Shown here: in pieces, positions 8,024 through 16,169 of the stretch | How positions within the stretch are numbered: position 1 is the first letter of the stretch | Layout: each line of letters begins with the position of its first letter | Assembly: GCA_003248755.1 (NCBI GenBank) | Contig: QFQW01000033.1 | Coordinates: 1 to 36,736 of the forward strand | Length of the DNA: 36,736 nucleotides | Direction of reading: 5' to 3' | From: Chryseobacterium sp. | GTDB lineage: Bacteria; Bacteroidota; Bacteroidia; Flavobacteriales; Weeksellaceae | The notes under the pieces: model-generated | Databases searched by the model: none | Seen by the model: only the letters and a program-made list of their open reading frames with translations | What the model was told of the DNA's origin: nothing | Program-made: the position numbers and the translations under genes

Positions 8024-9769
8024 ATGCTAAACTCCGAACTCTTAAATTACATTAGTGGAACCAAAAAAAACATCGCTTTGAATGTCCTTTTCAGATGGTT
8101 TGGTCTGCTGATGAACATCCTGATTTCTTTTTCCATTGTTTGGATTCTTAATCAATTTTATCAAGGAGAAAATCCCGACTATCTGTTTTTTATTTTTTTA
8201 TTGACTGGCTTATGGCTATTGAAATTTTTTTTTGAAAGGAAAGCGGAATTGTACGGTTTCAGTCTGTCGCAAAAAGTCAAAAAACATCTTAGACTCAGAT
8301 TCCTCAGAAAAATTATAAAAATAGGACCTTCATACAGTCAGAAAATGCCATCATCAAAAATTTTGCAACTGGCCGGAGATGGAGTAGAACAGCTTCAGAC
8401 CTATTATTCCGGGTTTATGCCTCAGTTATTCTTTAGTATTTTGGCAACATTGACTATGGTTGTTCTTATCGCCTTTATTAATGTAAGAACGTCTTTGGTC
8501 TTGCTGATATTTTCTCCACTTATTCCTATTGTTATTTACAAAGGATTGAGTATTGCAAGGAAAATTTTAGGAAGATATTGGAAGAGTTACTTTGACCTTG
8601 GAAGTACTTTTATGGATAATATTCAAGGGCTTACAATTGCGAAAATTTATAATGCTGACGAATATAAGCACAAGGTAATGAATGAGAAAGCGGAAGATTT
8701 TCGTGTGAAAACAATGAAACTGCTCACGATGCAACTCAATTCTATCAACGTGATGGACATTATTGCTTTTGGGGGCGTTTCGGCCGGGATTATTACTGCT
8801 TTTTTACAATTGAGAAAAGGAAATATTGCAATAGAAGGATTCAACGGAGATACAGGATTGATGGGAATGATATTGATTCTTTTGCTGTGTTACGATTTCT
8901 TTGTTCCGCTTAGGATTTTGGGTTCTTTATTCCATGTTGCGATGAACGGGATTTTTGCCAGCACTTTTATTACCGATTTCCTGAATCTTCCTGATGAAAA
9001 TAATGGTAAAGAAATATCTGATAAAGAGAATTTTGATATCACAATTAATGCTATGAGTTTCAGTTTTAATGAGAATGATTTTATTAAAGGCATCAATATA
9101 ATATTTCCTCAAAATCAAATGACTTCTATTGTAGGGAAATCCGGCTGTGGAAAATCGACGATAGTTAATATCTTATCAGGAATATTAACAGGCTATAAAG
9201 GTTCTATCAAAATTGGCAACACAGAAAACAGAGACCTTATGAATTCCTATAGGATGAAACATATCAATATCATTACTCACAATCCCTATTTCTTCAAAGG
9301 CAGCGTGAGGGAAAATATGCTTTTGGCGAATGAAAATGCTACGGATAATGATATTGAACAAGCACTTAAGGAAGTTAATTTATTGAATTTCATCAACAGT
9401 CAAAACGGACTTGATACTTTATTGAATGCTAATGCAGAAAACTTCTCCGGCGGACAAAAACAACGGCTTGCTATTGCCAGAGCGTTGCTCCAGAATCCTG
9501 ACGTTTTCATTTTCGATGAGGCAACTTCTAATATCGAAGCCGAAAGCGAAGAAATCATTATGAGCTTGATAGAAAAACTTAAACAGGAAAAAACCATCAT
9601 TCTAATCTCTCACAGGCTTTCTAATGTTGTGAAATCTGACAATATCTATTATATGGAAGATGGCAATATCATAGAAAAAGGAACTCATAATGAACTGATT
9701 TCTGCAGGAAATAAGTACGCTAAATTGTATCAATATCAAAAAGAATTAGAAAGTTATGGCAAAAATTAA
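8024..9769 (+). CDS. Half-ABC exporter, CydD-like (membrane plus ATPase domains)
   Basis: This is a type-IV ABC exporter half-transporter of 581 residues. Residues about 20-310 form the six-helix membrane domain and about 340-575 the ATPase. The Walker A loop is GKSGCGKST (from residue about 371), the signature is FSGGQ (474-478), Walker B ends IFDEA with the catalytic Glu, and the H-loop is ILISHR, so this site is complete. The membrane domain resembles CydD (GVEQLQTYYSGFMPQ and the following helices), whose pair exports cysteine and glutathione to the periplasm. Here no cytochrome bd genes are nearby, so the cargo is open. The next gene overlaps by 14 bases and encodes the partner, so the two should be translationally coupled and form a heterodimer. 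Confidence 0.88.
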   Translation: MLNSELLNYISGTKKNIALNVLFRWFGLLMNILISFSIVWILNQFYQGENPDYLFFIFLLTGLWLLKFFFERKAELYGFSLSQKVKKHLRLRFLRKIIKIGPSYSQKMPSSKILQLAGDGVEQLQTYYSGFMPQLFFSILATLTMVVLIAFINVRTSLVLLIFSPLIPIVIYKGLSIARKILGRYWKSYFDLGSTFMDNIQGLTIAKIYNADEYKHKVMNEKAEDFRVKTMKLLTMQLNSINVMDIIAFGGVSAGIITAFLQLRKGNIAIEGFNGDTGLMGMILILLLCYDFFVPLRILGSLFHVAMNGIFASTFITDFLNLPDENNGKEISDKENFDITINAMSFSFNENDFIKGINIIFPQNQMTSIVGKSGCGKSTIVNILSGILTGYKGSIKIGNTENRDLMNSYRMKHINIITHNPYFFKGSVRENMLLANENATDNDIEQALKEVNLLNFINSQNGLDTLLNANAENFSGGQKQRLAIARALLQNPDVFIFDEATSNIEAESEEIIMSLIEKLKQEKTIILISHRLSNVVKSDNIYYMEDGNIIEKGTHNELISAGNKYAKLYQYQKELESYGKN

Positions 9770-11444
9770 TACAACTAATACCAATCCAAAAAGTAGAACC
9801 AAATTATCTCTTTTGTCCGAGCTTTTAAGTCTTGTAAAACCACTTAAATTCTACATGTTTTTGGCTGTTTCATCAGGTGTTTTAGGATTTTTGGTTTCTA
9901 TATTTATTCCGGTTTTTGGTGCTTTTGCAACACTGAAAATTCTTGGTTTCGACGTGTTATTTTCCATTCCGATATTAATCACTCTGTGTATTGTTTTTGC
10001 GATTTCCAGAGGTTTTCTCAGATATGGTGAACAGTTGTGTAATCATTTTATAGCTTTCAAAGTTTTAGCATTGATGAGAGATAAGATTTTCCTTGCATTA
10101 AGGAAATTAGCGCCTGCAAAATTGGAAACCAAAGAAAAAGGAGCTCTTATTTCTATGATTACATCCGATGTGGAACTGATGGAAGTTTTCTATGCACACA
10201 CAATTTCTCCGATTCTTATAGCAACTGCAGTATCGCTAATTATGACTTTCTATATCGGGTCATTTCATTGGGTTTTGGGACTTGTGGCATTTTGTGCTTA
10301 TGTTTTTATTGGTGTTTTAATTCCGATTTATATTTCTAAGTTTGGTAAATCTGCAGGAGAAAAACAGCGCAAAAGTTATGCTTTGTTACAGGATTATTTA
10401 TTCGATACACTTCGAGGGATGAAGGAGGTCTTCCAATTTGGTGTGGACAAAGAAAGATTGTTAAACATCTCCAGACTCAGTGATAATTTAAGCAAAGACC
10501 AAAGAAAACTAAAAAATTACAATTTCATAACAAGTCTTTTGAATGGATTTGCGTTGATATTTTTTCCGGTTTTGATGACTTTTATTGGTGGCAAACTTTA
10601 CCTTTCTCATCAGATAACTTTTCCTCAGATGTTGATTCCTATTATTGCTTTATTAGCATCATTCGGACCGGTTTTGGCTTTGTCTAATGTTGCTAATACG
10701 CTGCTTTTGGTTTTTGCCTCAGGAAAAAGAATTGTCGATTTGCTGGATGAGGAACCTTTGGTAAAAGATATTGCAGATGAGAATAATGTAGATTTTGAAG
10801 GTCTGGAATGTAGGAATATAGACTTTTCTTATCAAGAGGAAGAAGTTATCAAAAATCTATCTCTCAAAATTGAAAAAAATAAAATCCTCTCCATAACAGG
10901 TAAAAGTGGCGCCGGAAAATCGACTCTTCTAAAATTGATGATGCGTTTTTGGGAAACCAATAAAGGGAGTATCCTGATGTCCGATGTCGATATCAATCAT
11001 ATCAATACCCCATCTTTGAGAAAAAATCAATCTTATCTTACGCAGTTTCCGGTGATGTTCAACGAGAGTATTGCGGATAATATAAGGATTGGAAAAATAG
11101 ATGCAACCTCAGAAGAAATCGAAAATTCCGCAAAAAAAGCAAGCATTCATGATTTTATAATTTCTTTGGATAATGGTTATGACACTATTGTTGGAGAGCT
11201 CGGCGATAGGCTTTCTTCGGGTGAAAAACAACGAATCAATCTGGCAAGATTGTTCATTCACGATGCGCCTTTCATTCTTCTGGACGAGCCTACAAGTAAT
11301 GTTGACAGCCTGAACGAAGGAATTATTCTCAAATCTCTGAAAGATTCTTCCGACAACAAAACCATTGTTCTGGTCTCTCACAGAGAATCTACAAAAGGCG
11401 TTGCAGATTACAATATCAATTTGGAAACCGAGAGATATTCTTAA
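9756..11444 (+). CDS. Half-ABC exporter, CydC-like partner
   Basis: This 562-residue half-transporter is the likely partner of the gene it overlaps. Its membrane domain spans about residues 30-315 and its ATPase about 335-555. Walker A is GKSGAGKST (about residue 385), Walker B is FILLDEPTSN with the catalytic Glu, and the H-loop is VLVSHRE. The signature motif reads LSSGEKQR rather than LSGGQ, with two departures, as often seen in one half of asymmetric exporters, so one of the two composite ATP sites may be weak. The hydrophobic N-terminus begins after about 25 polar residues. Function follows the partner: export of a small, possibly thiol or peptide, compound. A thiol cargo is an inference from fold only. 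Confidence 0.87.
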   Translation: MAKINTTNTNPKSRTKLSLLSELLSLVKPLKFYMFLAVSSGVLGFLVSIFIPVFGAFATLKILGFDVLFSIPILITLCIVFAISRGFLRYGEQLCNHFIAFKVLALMRDKIFLALRKLAPAKLETKEKGALISMITSDVELMEVFYAHTISPILIATAVSLIMTFYIGSFHWVLGLVAFCAYVFIGVLIPIYISKFGKSAGEKQRKSYALLQDYLFDTLRGMKEVFQFGVDKERLLNISRLSDNLSKDQRKLKNYNFITSLLNGFALIFFPVLMTFIGGKLYLSHQITFPQMLIPIIALLASFGPVLALSNVANTLLLVFASGKRIVDLLDEEPLVKDIADENNVDFEGLECRNIDFSYQEEEVIKNLSLKIEKNKILSITGKSGAGKSTLLKLMMRFWETNKGSILMSDVDINHINTPSLRKNQSYLTQFPVMFNESIADNIRIGKIDATSEEIENSAKKASIHDFIISLDNGYDTIVGELGDRLSSGEKQRINLARLFIHDAPFILLDEPTSNVDSLNEGIILKSLKDSSDNKTIVLVSHRESTKGVADYNINLETERYS

Positions 11445-11482
11445 AGTTATTATTGGGGTAATTTTTTCAAGTGCTTTTATTC

Positions 11483-11496
11483 TGAGCTTGTCTAAG
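11483..11496 (-). repeat. Dispersed motif related to 4646-4659
   Basis: Read on the minus strand this is CTTAGACAAGCTCA, matching CTTCGACAAGTTCA at 4646-4659 at 12 of 14 positions. Both copies lie in intergenic DNA next to other palindromes, suggesting fragments of one dispersed repeat family. Confidence 0.5.
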
Positions 11497-11548
11497 AACC
11501 TCAATTTATATCTGGAGCTTATCCAGAGCCTGCTGATGAGCTTAAATA

Positions 11549-11580
11549 TTTTTGTCCCGACCATTCGACCGGGACAAAAA
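11549..11580. terminator. Bidirectional terminator between the ABC pair and trpA
   Basis: TTTTTGTCCCG (11549-11559) pairs perfectly with CGGGACAAAAA (11570-11580) around a 10-base loop. Flanking T- and A-runs let it serve the plus-strand ABC genes and the minus-strand trp operon, whose last gene ends at 11618. Confidence 0.8.
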
Positions 11581-11617
11581 GAAAGGTTGTCATTCCAAAC
11601 GAGTTGAGAAATTTTAA

Positions 11618-12352
11618 TTAAGCCTTTATCCCTTCGATAAACGTTGTCCCTTTCTCTTCCCAATCCTGATTTTCCAGCAGAATTTTTACAAATGCAGTTC
11701 CGATAATTCCACCTTGGGCTTTTTCGGTTACGTTTTCAAAATCAGATTGATTTTTGATTCCGAATCCGATGAAAACTGGATTTTTCAAATCTAAAGAAGC
11801 TAATCTGTCCAGATAATTTTCATTCTTCAGAACAGCATTATCGTTTCCTGTTGTAGAAGAGGAACTGACGGCGTATAAAAACCCTGAACTCAAAGAATCC
11901 AGATATTTGATGCGGTCTTCGGAAGTTTCCGGCGTTACTAGAAAAGTGAAATGCAGATTGTGTTTTTTAAGAATTTCACCATATTTATTTTCAAATTCAA
12001 TGGGTGGCAAATCCGGGATAATCAATCCGGCAACACCAACTTCTTCACATTTCTGACAAAAGTTCTCGAATCCGAACTGAAGAACAGGATTCAGATAACC
12101 CATTAATATTTTTGGAATTGTAACAGAATCTTTGATTTCTGCCAATTGCTCGAATAGTTTTTTGATAGACATTCCGTTTTTCAAAGCCAGAGAATGTGCC
12201 TCCTGAATCACAGGTCCATCCGCAACAGGGTCAGAATAAGGAATCCCGATTTCCATCATATCCGCTCCAGATTCTTGAATCAGCTTTGAAATTTTTCCGG
12301 TGTCTTCCAATTTCGGAATTCCGGCTGTGAAATATATGTTTAGTTTTTTCAT
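11618..12352 (-). CDS. trpA: Tryptophan synthase alpha subunit
   Basis: TrpA cleaves indole-3-glycerol phosphate to indole and glyceraldehyde 3-phosphate and passes indole through a tunnel to TrpB. The 244-residue TIM barrel carries the two catalytic acids, Glu34 in MMEIGIPYSDP and Asp45 in ADGP, spaced 11 apart as in the Escherichia coli enzyme (Glu49 and Asp60). The phosphate-binding loops (AVSSSSTTG and GFGIKN) are present. It is shorter than the E. coli protein mainly at the N-terminus, where it begins MKKLNIYFTAGIP. It is the last gene of the trp operon, 88 bases after trpB, and the gap contains an AT-rich inverted repeat. Confidence 0.97.
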   Translation of the reverse strand: MKKLNIYFTAGIPKLEDTGKISKLIQESGADMMEIGIPYSDPVADGPVIQEAHSLALKNGMSIKKLFEQLAEIKDSVTIPKILMGYLNPVLQFGFENFCQKCEEVGVAGLIIPDLPPIEFENKYGEILKKHNLHFTFLVTPETSEDRIKYLDSLSSGFLYAVSSSSTTGNDNAVLKNENYLDRLASLDLKNPVFIGFGIKNQSDFENVTEKAQGGIIGTAFVKILLENQDWEEKGTTFIEGIKA

Positions 12353-12379
12353 TTTATTTAAAATGTATTAAAGTATTGA

Positions 12380-12437
12380 TGTAAAATGTATTAACGATTG
12401 GGAATCATAAATACATTAATACGTTTTACATTTTACA
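12380..12437. repeat. AT-rich inverted repeat between trpB and trpA
   Basis: TGTAAAATGTA (12380-12390) is perfectly inverted at 12427-12437, and an inner pair AATGTATT/AATACATT can also form. No T-run follows on the minus strand, so it is more likely a dispersed repeat or mRNA stability element than a terminator. Confidence 0.55.
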
Positions 12438-12440
12438 GAT

Positions 12441-13619
12441 TTAAAGATTTTTCAAATACGTTTCCATATCCTTATCACCACGACCAGAAAGACAAATCAC
12501 CACAACATCATCCTTTCCAAATGTCTTTTTATCCAGAACAGCCAAAGCGTGTGCACTTTCCAAAGCCGGAATAATACCCTCGGTTTTGGTCAGCTCAAAC
12601 GCAGATTTCAAAGCTTCATCATCATTGATACTGAAAAATTCAGCTCGTTTTTGTCTGAAAAGATTAGCGTGCATCGGGCCGATTCCCGGATAATCCAAAC
12701 CTGCGGAAATAGAATGCGGTTCAATCACCTGTCCATCTTCCGTCTGCATTACCAGACTCTGGCTTCCGTGAAGAATTCCCAAAGTCCCCAGAAAAGTGGT
12801 TGCTGCAGATTTACCGGAATTGATACCAAAGCCTCCTGCTTCCGCTGCAATGATTTTTACATTGTCCTCATTTACAAAATGATAAAAAGTTCCAGCTGCA
12901 TTACTTCCGCCACCAACACAGGCAATCACATAATCAGGATTTTCTCTTCCTATTTTTTCGTTCAATTGCTCTTTGATTTCTTTCGAGATAATACTTTGAA
13001 ATCTTGCTACCAAATCAGGAAACGGATGCGGCCCAACCACACTTCCGATAATATAATGCGTTGTTGAAGGATTATTAATCCAGTCTCGCAAAGCTTCATT
13101 CACAGCATCCTTCAGGGTTTTGGAACCAGATGTTGCAGGGATTACTGTTGCGCCTAGCATTTTCATTCTGGCAACGTTCGGTGCTTGTCTTTGGATATCG
13201 ATTTCGCCCATATAAACAATGCATTCCAAACCAAGCAAAGCACAGGCTGTTGCTGTTGCAACGCCGTGTTGTCCGGCTCCGGTTTCTGCAATGATTCTGT
13301 GTTTTCCTAGTTTTTTGGCTAATAAAGCTTGTCCTAAAGCATTGTTGATTTTGTGAGCTCCAGTGTGATTCAAATCTTCTCTTTTTAGATAGATTCGAGT
13401 CTGATATTTTTCGCTCAGATTCTTAGCAAAATAGAGTGGAGTAGCGCGCCCGACATAGTTCTTCAACAAATCCTGAAATTCATTCTGAAATTCTTCGGAC
13501 TCGATGATTTGGATATATTTTTCCTGTAATTCGGCAACGTTCGGATAAAGCATTTCGGGAATGAAAGTACCACCGAAATCGCCGTAGTAACCGTTTTTAT
13601 CTGGGTTTTGAAAGTTCAT
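12441..13619 (-). CDS. trpB: Tryptophan synthase beta subunit
   Basis: TrpB condenses indole with serine to give tryptophan, using pyridoxal phosphate. At 392 residues it has full length for the TrpB1 class. The cofactor Lys is Lys90 in HTGAHKINNALGQ, the catalytic Glu lies in ETGAGQHG, and the phosphate is held by the glycine-rich loop CVGGGSNAAG. The N-terminal GYYGDFGGTFIPE is typical. The gene follows the GNAT gene by 23 bases on the same strand and precedes trpA, with which it forms the alpha2-beta2 complex. Confidence 0.98.
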   Translation of the reverse strand: MNFQNPDKNGYYGDFGGTFIPEMLYPNVAELQEKYIQIIESEEFQNEFQDLLKNYVGRATPLYFAKNLSEKYQTRIYLKREDLNHTGAHKINNALGQALLAKKLGKHRIIAETGAGQHGVATATACALLGLECIVYMGEIDIQRQAPNVARMKMLGATVIPATSGSKTLKDAVNEALRDWINNPSTTHYIIGSVVGPHPFPDLVARFQSIISKEIKEQLNEKIGRENPDYVIACVGGGSNAAGTFYHFVNEDNVKIIAAEAGGFGINSGKSAATTFLGTLGILHGSQSLVMQTEDGQVIEPHSISAGLDYPGIGPMHANLFRQKRAEFFSINDDEALKSAFELTKTEGIIPALESAHALAVLDKKTFGKDDVVVICLSGRGDKDMETYLKNL

Positions 13620-13642
13620 TTATATTTATATTTTCTAAATTG

Positions 13643-14176
13643 TTATACTAAAATTGCTTTATTCTGTTTATTCAGACTTCGCAATATATCGATATTTTCT
13701 TCGGAAGTATTGATGATTAAAATATCATCGTCATCAGAATCCAACCATTTATTATTATCAAATTCTGTTATGAAAATTCCTTTTCCATAAAGGATTTGAA
13801 TGTTATTTTTCTCATAAAATGGTCTCAATTCTTTTTTACAAAATCCTATGGTTTCAATTTCTTTCTCTTTTAGATTTGTTACCATTTTATTAAGCAATAA
13901 ACTACCATATCCTTTAGCTTTTTCTACAGAAACCAATCCTACAAGTTCAGCAAAACTGTATAGATTCTTTTGTATTTCAAATTTAAAATCAAAATTGATT
14001 CTTGCCAGCGAAACTATTCTTTCACCAATTTCTAAAAGATGAAATTCAGATTTTTCAAATTTCATTTTGAAAGCCGAAGAATCCAGCTCCAACCAATCTT
14101 CTATTTTCCAAGATTTCAAAATTAAATCAATTTCTTTGTCTGATAAGTCTTCTGATTTTTTAATAGAATATTGCAT
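13643..14176 (-). CDS. GNAT-like acetyltransferase embedded in the trp operon
   Basis: This 177-residue protein starts at the ATG at 14176; a TTG two codons upstream is less likely. The central part carries a GNAT acetyl-CoA-binding motif, VSVEKAKGYGSLLLNKMV (about residues 85-102), preceded by the usual beta-4 strand (FAELVGLVSV), so it probably transfers an acetyl or related group to an unknown small substrate. It ends with an acidic WLDSDDDD stretch that is unusual for the fold. It sits between the OsmC-like gene, about 9 bases away, and trpB, fully within the trp transcript, with no promoter of its own visible. No tryptophan-related role is known for it. Confidence 0.75.
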   Translation of the reverse strand: MQYSIKKSEDLSDKEIDLILKSWKIEDWLELDSSAFKMKFEKSEFHLLEIGERIVSLARINFDFKFEIQKNLYSFAELVGLVSVEKAKGYGSLLLNKMVTNLKEKEIETIGFCKKELRPFYEKNNIQILYGKGIFITEFDNNKWLDSDDDDILIINTSEENIDILRSLNKQNKAILV

Positions 14177-14185
14177 TTCCAAATT

Positions 14186-14653
14186 TTATTTTGCTGTTAT
14201 CTCTGGCTGATGCTTCACTTCAAAGTTCAAAGAATTGGCAATGAAGCAATATTCATTCGCTTTCTGATGAAGTTCAACCGCTTTTTCAATCATTTCTTTT
14301 TCAGCAACAATAATCTTTGGTTTTAAAGTAATTTCACTGAATTTTCCACTTCCGTTTTCATTCTCAATCATTGTTCCTTCTGCAAAATCTTCATATTCCA
14401 AAACTAAAATTTTGTTCACAGAACAAAGATGAAGATACCACAACAAATGACACGAAGAAACCGAAGCCAACAATAAGTCTTCAGGATTATGAAGTTCCGG
14501 ATTTCCTAAAAACGCCGGGTCTGATGAACCCAAAATATCAGTTTTCCCATCAATTGAAATCGTATAATTCCTTTGATAAGAACGATAGCTTTTTGTGGAT
14601 TCGCCGGTGTTTCCTGTCCAGACTATTTTACTTTTATATTGATGATTTTGCAT
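14186..14653 (-). CDS. OsmC-family thiol peroxidase-like protein
   Basis: OsmC/Ohr proteins are cytoplasmic dimers that reduce organic peroxides with two conserved cysteines. This 155-residue protein has the first in ASVSSCHLLWYLHLC and the second in ANEYCFIANSLN, together with the family segment NPEDLLLASVSSC. The SSC-HLLWYL arrangement fits the YhfA/OsmC-like branch rather than Ohr. It overlaps the end of trpF by 20 bases, which implies translational coupling inside the tryptophan operon. Catalysis is inferred from the paired Cys. A link to tryptophan synthesis is not established; it may simply be carried in the operon. Confidence 0.85.
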   Translation of the reverse strand: MQNHQYKSKIVWTGNTGESTKSYRSYQRNYTISIDGKTDILGSSDPAFLGNPELHNPEDLLLASVSSCHLLWYLHLCSVNKILVLEYEDFAEGTMIENENGSGKFSEITLKPKIIVAEKEMIEKAVELHQKANEYCFIANSLNFEVKHQPEITAK

Positions 14654-15293
14654 TTTTTATTAACGATAATAATTCTTTTATTTTTCCTATATTTTTATTT
14701 CCAGCTTCAATCTCAAATTTTGAATTGATATCAAGAGCAGTTGGTTTTTGATTGATATTTTTCAAATCTGCCACATTTTCTAAAGAAATTCCACCACTTA
14801 AAAAATAAGGAATTGGAATGTCGATATCATTTAAAATGTTCCAATCGAAGGTTTTTCCTGTTCCGCCGAACGCTTGGGAATCTGTGTCGAATAGGAGATA
14901 ATCAATTTTATATTTTAATTGATGAATTTTTGATTCTAAATTTTCTGTCTGATTTCCTATTCTAATAACTTTAATAATTCCAATTTCCGGATTCAGTTTT
15001 TGTCTTAATTCTAAAATATAATTTTCAGTTTCATCACCGTGAAGCTGGATTAAATTCAGTTTTGCTTGTTCTGAAATTTCAATAATTCTATCCAAATCTT
15101 CATTCACAAAAACACCAACTTTTGCTTGATGATTGATTTCTGAAATTTGCTCCAAACTCAAATGATTCAGAACATATCTCGGAGACCTTTCATAAAAGAT
15201 AAATCCCAGAAAATCAACTTTCAAATCAATTAATTCCTTAATCTGATTGAGTCTTGTTAATCCGCAAACTTTAATTTGAAATTGACTTTTCAT
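14634..15293 (-). CDS. trpF: Phosphoribosylanthranilate isomerase
   Basis: TrpF catalyses the Amadori rearrangement of phosphoribosylanthranilate to CdRP. This 219-residue TIM barrel has the N-terminal active-site Cys in KVCGLTR, the segment GVFVNED, the LIQLHGDE strand, the catalytic Asp in LLFDTDS followed by GGTGKTFDW, and the phosphate loop FLSGGIS. It follows trpC by 5 bases and overlaps the OsmC gene by 20 bases, so it is tightly integrated. Unlike the E. coli trpCF fusion, trpC and trpF are separate here, the normal state in Bacteroidota. Confidence 0.97.
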   Translation of the reverse strand: MKSQFQIKVCGLTRLNQIKELIDLKVDFLGFIFYERSPRYVLNHLSLEQISEINHQAKVGVFVNEDLDRIIEISEQAKLNLIQLHGDETENYILELRQKLNPEIGIIKVIRIGNQTENLESKIHQLKYKIDYLLFDTDSQAFGGTGKTFDWNILNDIDIPIPYFLSGGISLENVADLKNINQKPTALDINSKFEIEAGNKNIGKIKELLSLIKNAKSSI

Positions 15294-15298
15294 CTTTA

Positions 15299-16078
15299 CT
15301 AAATTGATACATTAGAAATGAATTTTCCGAATTTCTCTCCAGGATTTTCATTCTTCATAAAATATTCGCCCATCAAAAATCCGTCGAAGCCTTTTTCTTT
15401 CAGAAATTTAAAATCTTCTTCATTGTAAATTCCGCTTTCTGCAATTGAAAAAATTTCCTTTGGAAGTTTATTTTTCAAATCTACAGAATGTTGCAAATCC
15501 ACTTTGAAATCTTTCAAATTTCTATTATTAATTCCAACAAAATCAACATTTTTATTAATGTGTTTTAATTCTTCTTCTGAATGAATTTCCAGTAAAACTT
15601 CGAGATTGAGGGAATGAGCCAATTCTGTAAATTCCAAAACCTGATTTGGGGAAAGGCAAGCAGCAATCAACAAAATGACGTCTGCTCCGATGGATTTTGC
15701 TTCGTAAAACTGGTATTCATCAATCATAAAATCTTTTCTCAGAACCGGAATATTAATATGATTTCTGACACTCAAAATATCGTCAAAACTTCCTCCAAAA
15801 AAATCTTTGTCTGTCAAAATAGAAACTGCACTTGCTCCGAAATTTTCATATTGGGAAACAACTTCCAAAGGTGAAACTTTATCATTGATAATACCTTTGC
15901 TTGGCGATTGCCTTTTGAATTCGGAGATAATTCCGGATTTTGTCTTGATGGTTTCTTTTAACGAAAAAGTTGGTCTGCCAAAAAACTCTGTGTCTTTCAG
16001 TCGGAAAACAGAGATTTTGGATTTTGCTTCTGCAACTTCCTGTTTTTTTCTTTCTATGATTTTATCTAAAATGTTCAT
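15299..16078 (-). CDS. trpC: Indole-3-glycerol phosphate synthase
   Basis: TrpC closes CdRP to indole-3-glycerol phosphate with loss of CO2 and water. The 259-residue TIM barrel starts MNILDKIIERKKQEVAEAK, the family's N-terminal helix, and shows the catalytic Lys segment IISEFKRQSPSKG, the second Lys in PVLRKDFMID, Glu in LEVLLEIHSEEEL, the Asn pair in VGINNRNLKDF and the terminal SIAESGI and FLMGEYFM loops. All catalytic positions are present. It follows trpD after 73 bases that contain AT-rich repeats. Confidence 0.97.
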   Translation of the reverse strand: MNILDKIIERKKQEVAEAKSKISVFRLKDTEFFGRPTFSLKETIKTKSGIISEFKRQSPSKGIINDKVSPLEVVSQYENFGASAVSILTDKDFFGGSFDDILSVRNHINIPVLRKDFMIDEYQFYEAKSIGADVILLIAACLSPNQVLEFTELAHSLNLEVLLEIHSEEELKHINKNVDFVGINNRNLKDFKVDLQHSVDLKNKLPKEIFSIAESGIYNEEDFKFLKEKGFDGFLMGEYFMKNENPGEKFGKFISNVSI

Positions 16079-16090
16079 TTTTAATAATTA

Positions 16091-16169
16091 TCAATTGTAA
16101 ATTACTAATTGTTAAATTTTTAAATAATATTTTTTAGCTAATCATCAACAATTAATCATTAATAATTGA
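16091..16169. repeat. AT-rich imperfect palindromes between trpD and trpC
   Basis: AATTGTT (16107-16113) is inverted at 16147-16153, and TCAATT (16091-16096) pairs with AATTGA (16164-16169). The right part overlaps the 3' end of trpD and supplies its stop codon through the sequence AATGATTAA. It resembles the stronger repeat at 17159-17202. Confidence 0.5.

Noticed and set aside
10610..11560. Long reverse-strand and shadow frames inside genes, for example at 11109-11663 and 3594-4046.
   Set aside because: They lie opposite well-supported coding regions and their translations show no recognisable domains.
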